Shown here: piece by piece, positions 39,831 to 54,873 of the stretch
Numbering within the stretch: position 1 is the stretch's first letter
Layout of the letters: each line of letters opens with the position of its first letter
Assembly: GCF_902362185.1 (NCBI RefSeq)
Contig: NC_044497.1
Span: 13,152,501 to 13,216,500 of the forward strand
Direction of reading: 5' to 3'
DNA from: Chanos chanos
Lineage: Eukaryota; Chordata; Actinopteri; Gonorynchiformes; Chanidae
Length of the DNA: 64,000 nt
Made by a program: the position numbers and the translations under genes
The notes under the pieces: generated by a model
The model's input: the letters and a program-made list of their open reading frames with translations, nothing else
Database searches by the model: none
What the model was told of the DNA's origin: nothing

Positions 39831-42372
39831 TGTAAAGTGGTTTTTTTTTAAATCTCGTGATATCCTTGTATACTGATGTAACGACCTCGTCCCTTCCCAC
39901 GCCAGCTTCAGCCATTCAGCAGTCTACTAATTGTCTGCCTCATCATTCAGGCCCTCACCTGTTTTTCATGTTGTTGTCTCATTTACTCCCCTTTGTATTC
40001 CTTGCTGTTTCACTTGTCTCTCCCAAAGTCTACACTATGTGTATTCTTGCCAAGTTGTGATTCCGAGTCTGCTCCCTAGTATGGTGATTCTCTGACACCC
40101 AATTAGAATTTCAGTTTTGGACGAGTAAACTGACAATAATTTTCAAGTACAAGGATGAAGCAGTCTTCACTTAAAGCATAACCCTTAAAGAATCACCAAA
40201 CTTAACATGCCATCAGGAGACAAAACAATTTGTATCTTTGAGTACTCACTGTGAACAGAGCAAGCTGTTTCAATACTCAGTCATCAATTGATTAAAATCT
40301 CTTTGAAGTGATCGCCATAATAAAGTTAGGGACATAACAAACTGTACTACCACTGATAAGTTTTGACTTTTGACGGAGTTCTTTTAAGGTCCAACATTGC
40401 TCAGCTGATGCTCCATGATGTTCTCAACACCAGAGCATTCTGAAATATGGCACCCACAATAAATGCTTTCACATTGTAAACTTCAGAAATGCAGTTGCAG
40501 CATTGCTCAGACACCATACAGCATTGTGCTCTAAACTTTCTCTAAATATATATATTTTTTTATTCTTGACTGGCACCTCATTGGCCATTTTAATATGAAC
40601 CTTACAAACAGCTGACTTTTAATCAAAATTCAGAGAATTTACATTTGAGCTTAAAACTGTTCCTTTGTGTGTTTAATCAACATAATTACAGCACTTTCCA
40701 AAGCTATTAGTTTATTTTAATTCACCTGAGTATGAATATATTTCATAATATCTCTTTCTTTGGCAATACAGGAGCGTGATAGGAGCGAAAATTGCACTGT
40801 TATAAATCTAAGCCCACAGGGTTTGATGTCATGCAGTCAGTCTATTAAGAGCTGCGAAACCATAACCAGCTTGCCCACAGATGAAAGCATACATACACTA
40901 ATGTTTCCCCAAATGCAAACTGATTTAGCAGTGTATGATTGGCCTATAGTTTTCTACCAAACAATGAGTGAGAATGAAATCGGGATTTATTGGACAGTGA
41001 ATCATTCAGTTAATTATTTACCTTCCCATTTATCAGACAAGGACTTTCATATAACCCTTGTCAACCAACTTTCAATTATGTAAGCTTACTCCCAACATCA
41101 ATAATTCAAGCAACATACTTTCCTTTACCCTGTCTATGAACACTTATTATGAAATCACCCTCAATTTAAACATCTCATTAAGAATAACTATATGCACTGA
41201 TCTACAGTAATGTTGCAATACATAAAATAAGGTTTTACAAGTAGGGATACTTGATTCTGAAAATTGTCATTGCAGAGTTCCAATATATTGCAATAGCCTG
41301 TAAATGATGTGTGCTCTTTTTGATACTGCATCTTTATAGAGTTTGTTTTCAAGCTTACGCCAAAGTAGTTTTTTTCTTTGTAGTCATCAGTTTATTGAGT
41401 GAGCAATTACCTGGTACACTGATCTGACCTAACTGATTAATTGTGCACTCTTGAATGATGCCTAACACCATAACTCTCACCTGTGACAAACTGGCTTAAA
41501 CGTTGGGTAATTGTTGGTCTAGGAATGAGTGAATTAGTACTAGCATTTGTGTAAATAAAAATTTCAAAGAAGTCATCAGCTTCTTGAACACCTACATTAC
41601 ATACATTTTGTATCTTGAACTTGATGACACAAGCTTTAAAGGAATTCCATTTAAAAGGAGCTCAAAACCTCTCAGAAAGGATATTCCTAAAAAAAAAAAA
41701 AAGAAGAGAAAAAGAAAAAACAAACCTGTGACATATTGGGTGAGACTGGGTAAAAGTGCAGGCAAAAGTTTTAATAAGCTGTAATCCAAACACGAAGTCA
41801 AAAAACAGGCAGGGTCCAATACACAAAACAGGCCACTGGAGCTAGGCGAAATCCAATGTCAGGTAACAGGCTAAACTCAATCTAAAGGAACAAGAACTAG
41901 GCTAAACAAGGACCAGGACTGCACAGCTCACAATCAGCTAATGAGAAGCTTTACCAACTACATAAGAAAACACTGTGGTATATATATACACAAAGACACA
42001 ATGGGAGAAACAAACAGAGGACAGGTGCAAACAATAATTAGATCACGACATGATTAATTAGACAGACAAACTTGACTGTGATTGGCCAGAGGATAGGGAA
42101 ATAGCGACGGAGGTGTGACATTAGCGAAATAATAAGGACTATGAAAGTTATATTTGTCATACATGTAATACAGAGTGGTATTTGTAATACATTTATATAG
42201 CGCGGTATTCATAAATGCAGCTGGATCTTGCTTTAATTGGGCATTTAACTGTTAAACGGATGAACTGGAGTATGTTGGTCTGGCGTTGTCCTCTGACTCC
42301 CCCTAACGGCCAGTTTGGCGAACGACACAATTAGTCTTTAAATGTGTCACTTAGTTGGGTTTGGTTTCTGGG
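39831..42372. other. Gene-free stretch with unassigned repeat-like segments
   Basis: Segments 39880-40140 and 41745-42120 resemble dispersed teleost repeats (runs of short words such as AACAGGC, CAAGAACTAGG and a TATATATACA run), but I cannot assign a family. The 107-codon open frame at 40760-41083 shows no recognisable domain and no splice partners and is taken as chance. Confidence 0.35.
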
Positions 42373-42570
42373 GGGTATTCCAGAAAGGAGGTTTAATGAA
42401 AACTCAGAGTTTGTTAACTCAGAACAAGTAGTAAACCTCCTAATAGAAGAGCCCTGAGGCTTCCTTCCCCTAGTAAAACAAAGCCAGAGAGCTCTTCTGT
42501 TAGGAGGTGTACTACTTGTTCTGAGTTAACTAACTCTGAGTTTTCACTAAACCTGCTTTCTGGAATACCC
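42373..42570. mobile_element. Palindromic MITE, copy 2 (best preserved)
   Basis: A 198 bp near-perfect palindrome. It starts GGGTATTCCAGAAAG and ends CTTTCTGGAATACCC. Both arms of about 80 bp carry AACTCAGAGTT, GTTAACTCAGAACAAGTAGTA, CCTCCTAA and AGAAGAGC in mirrored order, with only a few mismatches. No coding capacity. A clear target-site duplication was not found, so the transposase family is open. Confidence 0.88.
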
Positions 42571-44559
42571 GACTGACTGTTAAAATCAGTGATGGCTAAT
42601 GTTGTGTGGAAAGCTGGGTGCCCTACTGATAAAGTTGTCAATGTTTTGTTTGTTTCACTGTCCTGAAACAGTTTTGACAACTAAAAGACCTTAAAAGTCA
42701 GTAGATTCCTTTTTTTCATGGGATGTTTAAATTAAAGGCAACCTAGGAAAAAAACCCTTACAAAAACAAAAACAAACAATACAGCAGCAGCAACAACAAC
42801 AACAACAACAACAAAAGCATTTTCTCAGATATACACTGTTCAAAGTGTATCAGTGCTCAAAAGTTCTTCTTTCCTCTTTGAGGTGAAATTTTATTAAAGA
42901 TCAATAAAAAAGATTTAACCTGAAGTACTGTAATCACCATCAGAGAGACAGGTGTGGGGAGCTGAAGATAAAATGATGTATATTTTCTGGATAGGTACTT
43001 TTCAGGGCAGAGTTTCAAGATGGTCATTGCTGCCAATGTCACTAAAATTGGGCAGGTAAGTACAACAAGCTCAATATGCTCAATACAAATAGCTTTCTTG
43101 CCAGTTGATAAAACATGCTCACAGCTTTGTCATAGATGTAAGAAAAGCTTTTTATCTGGCATTTACTCTGAGATAGTACTCATTTGTGCTAAAACAAATG
43201 CATTATCAGGTTCTTTAAAACAAACAAACAAAAAAAAACCTGTCATTGTTTTTGATGTATTGATAGACATCTCTTGTAAGACTGATCGTTGCAATGGTAT
43301 ATGTGTACTGTGGTAGTGGCTGTCGTAGCGCAACACCCCAGATTCTCACTCTCCCCCTCTAGTGGCCAGTTATTGTCTTGATTTCATTGTTTAGTCACTG
43401 CCTCCTTTTCGCGTTCAGTCCCTTCACCATTCTGGTCTTTAGTTAGTATAAATACCACTGCTTTTTTCACAGTTGCTTTGCAAAGTCTTACACTGAGTTT
43501 CTTGAAATTCTACGTGTTACCTTGATCTATTGAGAATACTGCCTCATAATAATCAAACCTTGTTCAGCCTGTCACTCTGCGTATCCAGTATCCTGCCTTG
43601 TCTCCAGTCTGCATCTCTGTTTATGTTCTTGTGTTTTTGTATCCCAGTTTATCCTGTGTTGCAATAAATCTGGTTATTTGTACTTTCATAATAAAAGGCA
43701 AAGTGACACCCCCCTGCCCTTTTAGTTGTGCTATCACCGTTTAGTCTTATGCAATAAAACAAAGGCACATGACACAAGTTTTTGTTCATCATGTTGTTTT
43801 TCTGCATGAGAAATATGCTTCAAAGTGCCATAATTGGGAAATAATTAATAAATGTTGTATAGCTTTCACATTAGGATTGACACTAGATGCCAGTATTGTT
43901 TACAGTTCTGACTACAGGCATGGCTGGGAATATGGATTTGTGTCATCTGCAAGCCTTCAGTACCATCCCCTCGGGGTAGTTTGGTTATGGAGGCATGATG
44001 TGCTGCTGATGCTTCAGAGCAGCATGGGAAAGGGAAATATAGTTAGGAATCCAGTAAGACTATTACTAGCTGTGATGTTTAATTACAGTTTTCTTCACTA
44101 CATCTCAAGAATCTGTGATTATGGTTAAAAATATTTATACTTCAGACTTTTTGCTTCTTCCTTTTCTAGTCCCTGCCCTCAATCACTCAGAGATGAGCTT
44201 TAAAGATTTAAAAGAGGAAGAGCACATTGATGAGGAGAGTCATGAAGCTTGTGGACAGAGCATAGAAAGGTCTTTGGTGACATTATATAGAACTTCTTGC
44301 TCTTATATTTTCCTGGCTTTGCTTTGTTTGGAAGGCTTGCAGTATAAATTCCAGATCTTAGCTTTAGGGCCAGTGAATCAGAGATCCAAGCTTTGGGGTA
44401 TGTAAAGATTTCCCCCTACCCTAAAGTTCTACTTGTGGTGGTAAGTGTGTATTTTTACCCGTGAAGGTTGGTTATATGTGAACCAAATATGTATCCCTAT
44501 AAATGTGTTGTGTTTTGTACCTTAAGCCGTAGCAACTATTAACAGATTTTTATTTGATG
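42571..44559. other. Gene-free stretch with repeat-like segment
   Basis: Includes a (CAA)n run at 42782-42815 and, at 43320-43710, a pyrimidine-rich repeat-like block ending GCAATAAATCTGGTTATTTG, similar in style to teleost dispersed repeats. Open frames at 43769-44128 and 44115-44405 have no recognisable domain. Confidence 0.35.
42782..42815. repeat. (CAA)n/(CAG)n microsatellite
   Basis: A run of CAG triplets passing into CAA triplets. Confidence 0.9.
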
Positions 44560-45957
44560 ATGAAGTGTATTTTCTGAGTGTGCATTCATTTAGCCTGATG
44601 ATTGCCTTTGTATTTGTCATCTGTATATGTGCTACTACCACACCTCAGTCTGTGCTATATTCTAATTGTGTACAGGGCATTAATCATATGTCATGTAATT
44701 TATATTTTTTCCTTTGGACACCACTGTAAACCAAATCACATGGCACCAAGTAGATTAGACTTTGAACATGTAATTTTTGTGATGGTTTAACGCATAGATG
44801 AGGTTATACATCACTGGCGTTAAGCACTGATTGTGTAGTTCAGATTCATTGTCAGATTAATTCCTAAATGACAAATGACCTGGTAGTGGTAAATAAGATA
44901 GATGAATAGAAACATGTGGTTCAAAAAATTCAGAAAGCCTTGTAAATGAGCACAGTTATCAAAATTGTCTTGGTGTTTCATAATAATACGCATATATTTA
45001 CAATAACAAGAACATATCTGACAGACAATAACATCATAACAGACTGCAGAAGGGATACCATTACATACCATGGGATACCATGATTTTTCACAAAACCTTA
45101 TTGCAGCAGATGAACTCTGATACTTCTGAATAGCATAATGGCATTCATAAGATATTTTATTTGAATTTGCCTGACTTTACATCATTTTACGTGACTTGAA
45201 ATGTGCAAATAGAACCAAAAAACATTATCTGCGATGAATTTTGTTATATATAAGTCACTGTCACTGCACAGAAAATAGTTTATGATTTCCATTTAACATA
45301 TTCAGAACACAATAATTCAACATTAAACTTTTGAGAATAGTTGTCTTGTTTAAAACGAAGTAAATCTGTCTTGCAGAAAAAGTGTACCCCTTTTAACTTA
45401 TACCAGAACCAGCAAAGATCAGTGTAGAGGTGAATGAATTTGAAATCTAGTCTGGCTATTTACAACTGAAATCTCTTAGATACATAGGACAGGGTTCATA
45501 CAGATATTACCATTACCATTACCATATTACCATTACCAATTGCCCCCACCTCAAATGATTCATGTCTTACTGTAATAAAAAGGGGTAAGTCCATTAAACA
45601 AAGGAAAAGAAAAAAGTGACATGGCTCTGTGGCAACGAGTACAATGCAAGAATTTAGAAGAGGAAGAGATTCTTGATAAATACTGGTCAAATACCACTTG
45701 ATTTAGATACATGTGGTTTGTTGAAACCTGCTCTACCTATTCACACCTGCAACTGCTTTCTAAATTTCTATAAGCTGCATTTAAGTGGGGCATTAAAACA
45801 TTACCATTGCACCAAGATTGGGCCATGGGCAGTCAGGATTAATTACTCCAGTCAAGATTAAGTGCTCAGGTCTGGACTGGCACTCCATAAATCTCTGACA
45901 ATGTTGACTGACTTCTCACTTTGGTTAGCTCTCATTGTTGACAGTAGTGTCCTTACC

Positions 45958-47200
<1,243 letters not shown>

Positions 47201-47405
47201 TCCAGAACCCAGAACATAACAAAGACAGGATGGATATTGCTTTAACAGACCAACAGGTACAGAAAAGAGAGAGCACAAATGGAGAGATGCACATATTTAA
47301 AGTTAGGAGGGATAAATAAATAGTCCTCCCAAACTATTTTACACAACCATAAAAAATCAAACCCCCTTCTTACGTAACATGGTTTGTCTCTCTTTATCAA
47401 TGAAA

Positions 47406-47513
<108 letters not shown>

Positions 47514-47664
47514 CAAATTTCTCTTTGCTCAGCAAAAGTTTAGCATGCAATACCTTGATAGAATGCAAAACTGATGTCTGTGTCTTGATGGGGTCATTTA
47601 ACTAACAACGATGACGACATCTCTGCTGGGACAAGAATTAATAACTTATTAAGTGTCATGAACT

Positions 47665-48640
47665 TTTCTTGGTGCGCACGCGTGTGGCAGACCGGGCCTC
47701 CAGATTTTCGTACTTCCGGGGAAATCAGGCTGCTAGGATAATCGGGCAGGTACAGTCTGATTCCTCAGTGAAATTGGCCACCAGCCGCTACTGCTCACTT
47801 GTCATAAACACCATATCCTATCAAAAAGGCAAAACCAAAATTCAAGGAATATGGTAGTTAGGCCTATGTTACGTTAAGAGCTGTCCTCTCCATTGCTGCC
47901 CATTACAGGCAAAGGAAAAAGCTACCTGGCTGAATACACCAAAAGCACGATAAAAGAAGACCAAATTTCTCTCACACATCTCCTGTCATAAATACAGTCT
48001 CCTCTTGAAAAATCGAAACAGAAATCCAAGGAATATGGTTGTTACGTTAGCCTAAGTTAACATACATTAAGCATTTTCGCTCCATAGACGCCAGTTATAA
48101 GGAAAAGGCTTAACACGGCCTAATACACAAAAATTATGATCAAAGATCACCAAATTGCTCTCATACATCTCTTGTTATGAGCTCTCTCCCATCTTAAAAA
48201 TTCTAATTGAAGTGCATAAGGATTACATATATGCTCTAATATAGTGCACAAAGAAGAGCACAAAGTCAGCTGATTGTTTAGTCATTATGTGAGTCAGTAA
48301 ATGTGGCATTTTAGCTTGGAATGAACTCACTGCAAAACATGGGCATACTATGCGGGTTGAAGGGACATGACAAATTTGGCTATCATTGATCAATGTTTTG
48401 GAACATTTAGCCACATTAAGCTTTTTCCTTAAAACGTCAGTGGAGAGGAAAATGCCTAACATGAGATAACGACCATACTCCAAGGATTTCAGTTTTGATT
48501 TTTTGAGAGAAAGTGTTTCTGACAAGATATGTCCGACAGAAATTTGATGACATTGATCGACGTTTTGGAACATTGAGCCATGTTAAGCTTTTTCACGTTA
48601 AGCATTTTAGAATGTCCCAACAGGCTACTGTACAAGATTT
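47665..48640. mobile_element. Foldback-type inverted-repeat element with internal repeat units
   Basis: The left half contains three diverged units of about 180-195 bp (starting near 47801, 47995 and 48174), each with a GTCATAA-like start and AGGAATATGGT or equivalent. The right half contains related units in reverse orientation: 48469-48508 is the reverse complement of 48001-48048, and 48400-48460 that of about 48069-48120, with a right-half period near 168 bp. No coding capacity. It is a non-autonomous DNA element or foldback array; ends approximate. Confidence 0.6.
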
Positions 48641-51379
48641 TGAATAGCTTTTATCATAATCTGCTATGTGACACCCCAATAAAATAACTGGACCTAGCTG
48701 GCCTCCCCAGTAGAAAAGTTCTGGCTATGCCCCTGACTGGCTACATTTATCCGCTAAGGTCTGAATCAGCCTTTGTTTATGGCTATGGTTATATGACTGT
48801 AAGGTATGCTCATTAACTAATCGATTATTAATTATTAAACAGTGCTGTGGATGTCATTCTAAACAAATACAGCCCTAAAGGGCCCCATATACAGTCAAAG
48901 GGCAGTAAAATGCTTTTATCAAAAGTACAAAAGAAGAGTGTTATATTCCTTTTTTGATATTTTGGAGGGAAACATTTGCCTTTTTGTTATTAATGTGTGC
49001 TGTTGCATAGTAAAACAGGTAAAAGAAAAAAAGGTATCACCCTCTGATTCTACCTGTTTGCTGGGCACCACTTCTGTTTTTGTCAATTGGGCGCCCGCCA
49101 AAGCACTGGTAGCTAGTGCATGTGTATATATGTGTCTGTCTTTTCCCTGTTGCAGATGTGTGGCAAAGTCCAGAGTACACAAGGGTAGAGGTGTTTTGAG
49201 CGAATAATTCGTGTCGGTTGCTTGGTTCCTGTTTATTCATCTACAGTGCCATATTTTAATTTATTTGAAATGTTTATGTTTGTCAGGATGTTTGTTTTCA
49301 GTGTTGAAAAACAGAGAGGTATTCCAGAAAGCGAGTTTGTGAAAGGATGACATTAAATTCTACAGTTCTATATTCAGAATTAACCTGGTATCTCACTGTT
49401 TTAATCTGTGCTGTGGAGGTTGATGGACCTTCCTCTTGGTAATGTCCACTCATGCTCTGTTAAACAGGATAAGAATGTGCAAGTTGTTTTTCCATTCATT
49501 ATTTATTCTAATCACTTCCATGTACATTTCAAACTCAAAATCCCACACAAGAATGTAAAAAAAAACAACATTAAATGGGGGGAGAACTATCAGTAGCTAC
49601 CAAAGACAATATTAATATGTATACTTCCGTAGGCCTTTCTGAATCCCTCTCTGTGGCAGCAGACAATGTGTCTTCCTCATCATCATTATCCTGTGATGAA
49701 GAAGATCATTCTGTTTCAGTATACTTTATAAACAAACACTGACCTTTTATTTCCCTACTGAGTAGGGAAGTAAAAGGGCACGGTTTGCTTGTTTGGTAAA
49801 ATTTATGACTACTTTCAGAGTTCTTTGGAAGCACCATGTCACTACGAAAGAACACCATGCCAGGTTATCCACAATTAAATATTTGTTTTTATGATAAGGC
49901 AGGGCAATGTTATACTCCATTCTATTTTCATTTCAGCTCAGAGGATCACTTGGAGGATGTCCTATGAAACCCAAACTGTAATTTGTTTCATGCAGATAAA
50001 AACAAAATAAGTCAAAGCATGGATGTATTTTAGAGCTGTACTAAACTAAATTTAGAGCTGTACCAAACCCAATTAAATAGACAATGAATGTGTGAATGAA
50101 TGAAAAAGTGATAAGTGGAAGCTAGGCTCATCTTTTCAAAGGGTTTGACCAGACTTTGGATTATTCTCCAACTACTTTCATCAGTCTTCATCTCTCCTTT
50201 TGTCAGAGTTCTTTCTGCATTGTGCTTTCAGATTTTAAAATGGAATATGGATTGATGAGGGTGCTGAAGCCTAAATGATAGTTGTTACTATATGTCCCAG
50301 GACACTGGAGGGGAGTTTTAAAAAAAGACCAAATATGTGTCAGGAAACAGAATCTATGCGCAAAACCCAAAGTCTGTAATCAGAGTCAAATGAACAGAAC
50401 AGTAAAGACAGGTTCGGGAAACAAGGGAAAGGAGCAGACACAACTCAGAGTTCAGAGTCTCACAAACACAGCCTGCAGAAAAAATTTTGATAGTAGACTT
50501 GATTTCAAGAATGCCTAGGCTTAGGCAGACACAAGAACACAGGGTGTTTAGCACTAACCAGAGCAATTTGATGCAAGCACAGCAAGGTCAGGATAGGTAA
50601 CAGACAAATGTGATAAATGACTAAAAGGGTGATCATCAGACTTTTGATTAGATGACCAGGAAAGCTGAACAATGAATAGTGGAACTAGAGGGGAAGGAGA
50701 TGAGGTCTTTAAAATTTGTTTAATTTCACAAATGTCTGTCTGTATTTATTTCCTGTTATGATCTCACATTTTGATGCCAAAAAGAAAAACCGAATGTTAT
50801 GACATAAGAAATGCACAATTATTTTAAATATTATGAAAAGAGGGATGTGTGCATTTATTTCCAAAAGAGGTATGACAAGCTGAAAACTGGCAGTGATCAG
50901 AATGACTATTTCAGCATTCCCAGTTCATTGTTGTGGATAGAGGTTTAATATAAAATCAATCGCAAATCATGATGTCTTTGATAGTAATGAAACATCATTA
51001 AATATTTTGAAGGTAATGAAACATTATTAAATATTTTGAAAGTCAGTTGTACTTTTCATACCAGTCCTTACTGTAATCTTAGTCAGTATTTTACAATCTA
51101 ATAGCACCTGTCATAACCAGACATATTTCCATTATAGCTTATCTGGCATATACCTACTGCAATAAAATTGACTCTGACGTTAAATATTTACTGTTGTCCA
51201 TTGAAAACTCTGATGTATTAAAGTGATATTACAGGAATTTTTAATGAGTTTTACAGAACATATTAAACACACATAAGTTACAATATCATCTCTAACATAT
51301 TTGGCAATTAAAATGCCACATTTCCCACATGGATCTAAAGTGGCAGTTGTTCGGTTTAATTGTTGTTGGGTCAGACTGG
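48641..51379. other. Gene-free stretch
   Basis: AT-rich. Contains a possible diverged relative of the palindromic MITE at 49318-49646 (starts GGTATTCCAGAAAGCGAG, ends near CTTTCTGAATCCC) and a repeat-like block at about 50340-50700 similar in style to 41745-42120. No supported gene. Confidence 0.35.
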
Positions 51380-53912
51380 TAGTTAAAATGATTATTATCG
51401 TCTTCTGAATGTAGAATGTTCTGAATGTCTTTGTGACTGTAATTTGAACATTTCCTACTATCACATCTCAACCTGTGGTAATGTCATTTGTCTTTCATCT
51501 GGACACAACTGGAAACCAAAGTGCATGGCACCAAGTACCCTGGATTCTGTGTTACACTGGCAATATAACAGAAATATAAATTAGGTTTACGCAACTTTGT
51601 GACAATAATAATTTGTTGACTTAATACAAAGGTGATATTACACATCACTGATGCTGTTCATTCTTTATGCAATTGAAATTTATTCTGATTTACACATAAA
51701 TGGCAAATGACCTGGTAAGAATAAACAACTGTGCCTAAATGATTAAAGAAAGCCATGTTAAGAGGCATGACAATTAAAATGACAATGCAAGTCAGGGTGT
51801 TTTATAATAACACACACATTTTTCATTAACTGGAACATGTGACATGTTGTAAATTCATTGTTACAAAATGTACTCAAAACTTGCATGATTTCTCATATAA
51901 TACCACCAAAGTAGTTGAATCCAGATGCTTCTGAAGAAAATAAAATGGTTTTTGAGATATTTTCATCTGATTTTGGCTGGCTGTCCATCTCTGTTCATGT
52001 CTGATAGCTTGAAAAATAGCTCTGGAATACATGATTTTAATCAGCTGTATTTCACTTAAAACCATTGTCTCAAACATAAAAAATTGTACTGAATTGTTTG
52101 GTTGTTTTGAAAGTGATGGGAAAACATTATCTGCAGTTAATTTGACATTGTTAATGATGAGACTGTGGTTTGACATGGTCATAACATGGCATTGAACGTC
52201 ATACGTTTGAGAATAGTTACCCTGTTTAAAACCAACCAAATAAATAAATCCAAATTAGGAATATTCATGTAAATAGGAAAACTCAGTGGATGCCTTTTTT
52301 CGCATTGTCCCTTCTTTTTCTCATAGCTAGCTCCCTCATATTTCTATTCCCTATTGCTTGCACAACTCCAAAACTAGTACATGTCTCTTCCACTACATGT
52401 GGAGTCATGGACTGCTTCTTTTCTCTTGAAGGTAGAGGGATTTTCAGGAAGACATTAGTCACATGGAAGGTCATGCTATGCTCCCCAGATCCATCCACCA
52501 CTAATCTGGTGAACAAGAGGGAGTCGCTGACATTGTTATCACTTCCGATTTGCTGGCTCCCCACCAGCAAACACCACGAATAGTACTTGTCTGGATGCTT
52601 GACCAAGCTGGATGCAGCAATACTGGGATACACATCTAGGTCTCTGCAGTGGTGGGTTAGCATCTTTTCCACATGAATGAATCTGAAAGTTAGTCCAGTT
52701 ATTTACATGTAAAATCTTTAAGATACATAGGACAGAGTTCATTGAGACATTAACATGTTATAAAAACTTCTTTGTATTCTACAAATAGATGGTTTCCTCT
52801 CTCTCCTTCAGTAAAGACTGCCCTTCTGATTACAATAAGTTGAAAGAGAGAAAAAGAAAGTGGACATCACTTGATGCTAAACAGTGCAACTTAATGAACA
52901 TGGCAAGAATATCTCAAACTTGTAAATAAAAAAAGTCATATAAAAGCAAAGCTTAGATGTATGTTGTTGGCTGAAAGCGTTCAAAGTCACTCACAGGGAT
53001 ATTTCTGCAAGGATTTCTTCAATTTTTATTTAATGGGGGGATCATGTCATGGACAGTCAGGATCTGGGATGCTTGTCCCACAGCCAGGATGTAAAGTGTT
53101 TGTCCTTGACCAGTCCACTGTCAGTATTTGCCTTGGAATTTCGGACGGAGGTGGAAGAATTTGAGACCTTGGGATATTCTCTTTTTGGACAGTGTTGGTT
53201 TGGCCGCACATTCCAAAGAATGTCAGAAATACAGGGATGAACATGATGCCATGAACTGCTCCAAACAGGATGACCAAGAACATGATCTTAAAGAAGGTTC
53301 TGAAGATGTAGCTCTGAGCAGCAGATAGAACTACAACCCCTGCAATCGTGGATATGGCTCCTTGTATTATTGGATAGCCCAGGTGGTAGAGTGCATCTAT
53401 TGCTTTCTTGTTAGCTGAAGGTTCCTCACTTGAAACAAATGCATAAGAGATGTGTGCAGAGAAGTCTACAGAGAAGCCAATACAGATGACCAGATTAATC
53501 ATAGATATGGAGTCTAAATTCACATCCCACAATGCCATAAAACCAGCCACTCCAACAATGACAGAGGCGATAGCAAAGGTCACCCACAGAGAGCAGAGAG
53601 GATGTGGAATCAAGAGTAGGGAGATGATCAGCATAGCAAGAGTGGCAACTACAATATTTTGTATTGTGTTGCTGACAATTACAGCGTACTGGTCATAGTA
53701 AATGAATGCAGGGTGGTAAACTAACAAATCAATGGGATTCTGTGACTTTCCACAGTTTTGAGCCGTATCTCTAAATGCATTCAGCATGCTCTCTTCATCA
53801 ACTGCTGTGCTGATATTCACCGTCTGAATGAATGTTCGGGATGCATAAATTTCATTATTAGTGAAGTTAACATCTTGACTAAAACCTGATGTTTTGAGAA
53901 ATGAAGATAAAT
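51380..53912. repeat. Segmental duplication, copy II (pairs with 44560-47200)
   Basis: The intact counterpart of copy I; it includes the 3' half of the last exon of ptchd3 copy 2 and about 1.7 kb of downstream sequence. The two copies lie in the same orientation about 6.8 kb apart. Confidence 0.75.
51874..52672 (-). other. Two unassigned minus-strand open frames downstream of ptchd3 copy 2
   Basis: Frames at 52672-52283 (129 codons) and 52239-51874 (121 codons) have no domain I recognise. The first encodes LVVDGSGEHSMTFHVTNVF; a minus-strand frame near 59420-59300 encodes the related LLVDVSGEFNMNF, then NVF, and the DNA also matches around CTCCCCAGAT(A/C)CATCCACCA. This hints at remnants of one duplicated coding sequence. 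Part of the first frame is missing from segmental copy I. No signal peptide or splice structure could be fixed. Chance or a decayed repeat are equally possible. Confidence 0.25.
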
Positions 53913-54831
53913 TTCTTTTGAAATCACTTTCATTATCCAAATTCAATTTATTTCTATTACCATACTCCAAGTAAAAATTAAGCCAAAAGACATGCTCGTC
54001 TTTTGAAGCCATGGATAGATTGTGAAACTCTTGAAGACAGGTATCAAGACTTGATTGAGCACTTTCATTCCAGTACTGAAATGTTTGGTCTTTGATAACC
54101 AACATGACATTAGGGCCATACTCTGAAAAGTATTTATCTTCGTTATCATAATAGCTAGCAACATATGAACCATCAGGAGCCAAGTTCTTTAGATCAATAC
54201 CTTCCTGCATTTGGAAGCAACCATAAATACTGGCAGCTAAATATCCAAGGTAGAGCAAAATTACAAACACCTTGGTCCAACTATTTGTCAGAAAAGGCCC
54301 ATAATACTTTTTGAAGAAGCGGTTAAAAGGCATCTCCTCCTCAGTTCCAGTGTTTCGGTCAAAAGCCCCACCAACACAACAAACATTGGTTTTAGAGTCA
54401 TCTGTGCTCTGTGAATGTTTTTCTTTTGGTTCATCAACCTTCATACAGGTCAGCCAATGCCTGTTGCTCTCCTCTCGCCTGCCGTTTAATGCCAGGAAGG
54501 CACCAAAGAATGTGATGTTGTAGATGTAGCAGAAGAGAATAGCTGTACCAGTGTACAGACAAAATGACTGCACAGAACGGAAAGGAGTCATGAGACCAAT
54601 GTAAAAAGCCAGTACATCAGTCAGAGTGGTGATGGTGATCGAAACACCAGCTTCTTTGTATGTGTCTGCCAGACGTTCCTCAACTTTATCACTAACTTGA
54701 GTCTTCTGCCAGCAGGAGATCATGATGAACATATCATCTACACCAATTCCTGAAAAAAGAAATTGAAAATGTTTACACAAGGTTGTATAACAGGCAACAT
54801 AAATATAAATAAATAAATAGAACAGTAACAG

Positions 54832-54873
<42 letters not shown>

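Noticed and set aside
40760-41083. 107-codon open frame
   Set aside because: No domain, no repeat of the sequence in the paralogous segments, no splice or promoter context; length is within chance expectation for this much AT-rich DNA.
43769-44128. 119-codon open frame
   Set aside because: No recognisable domain and irregular composition; taken as chance.
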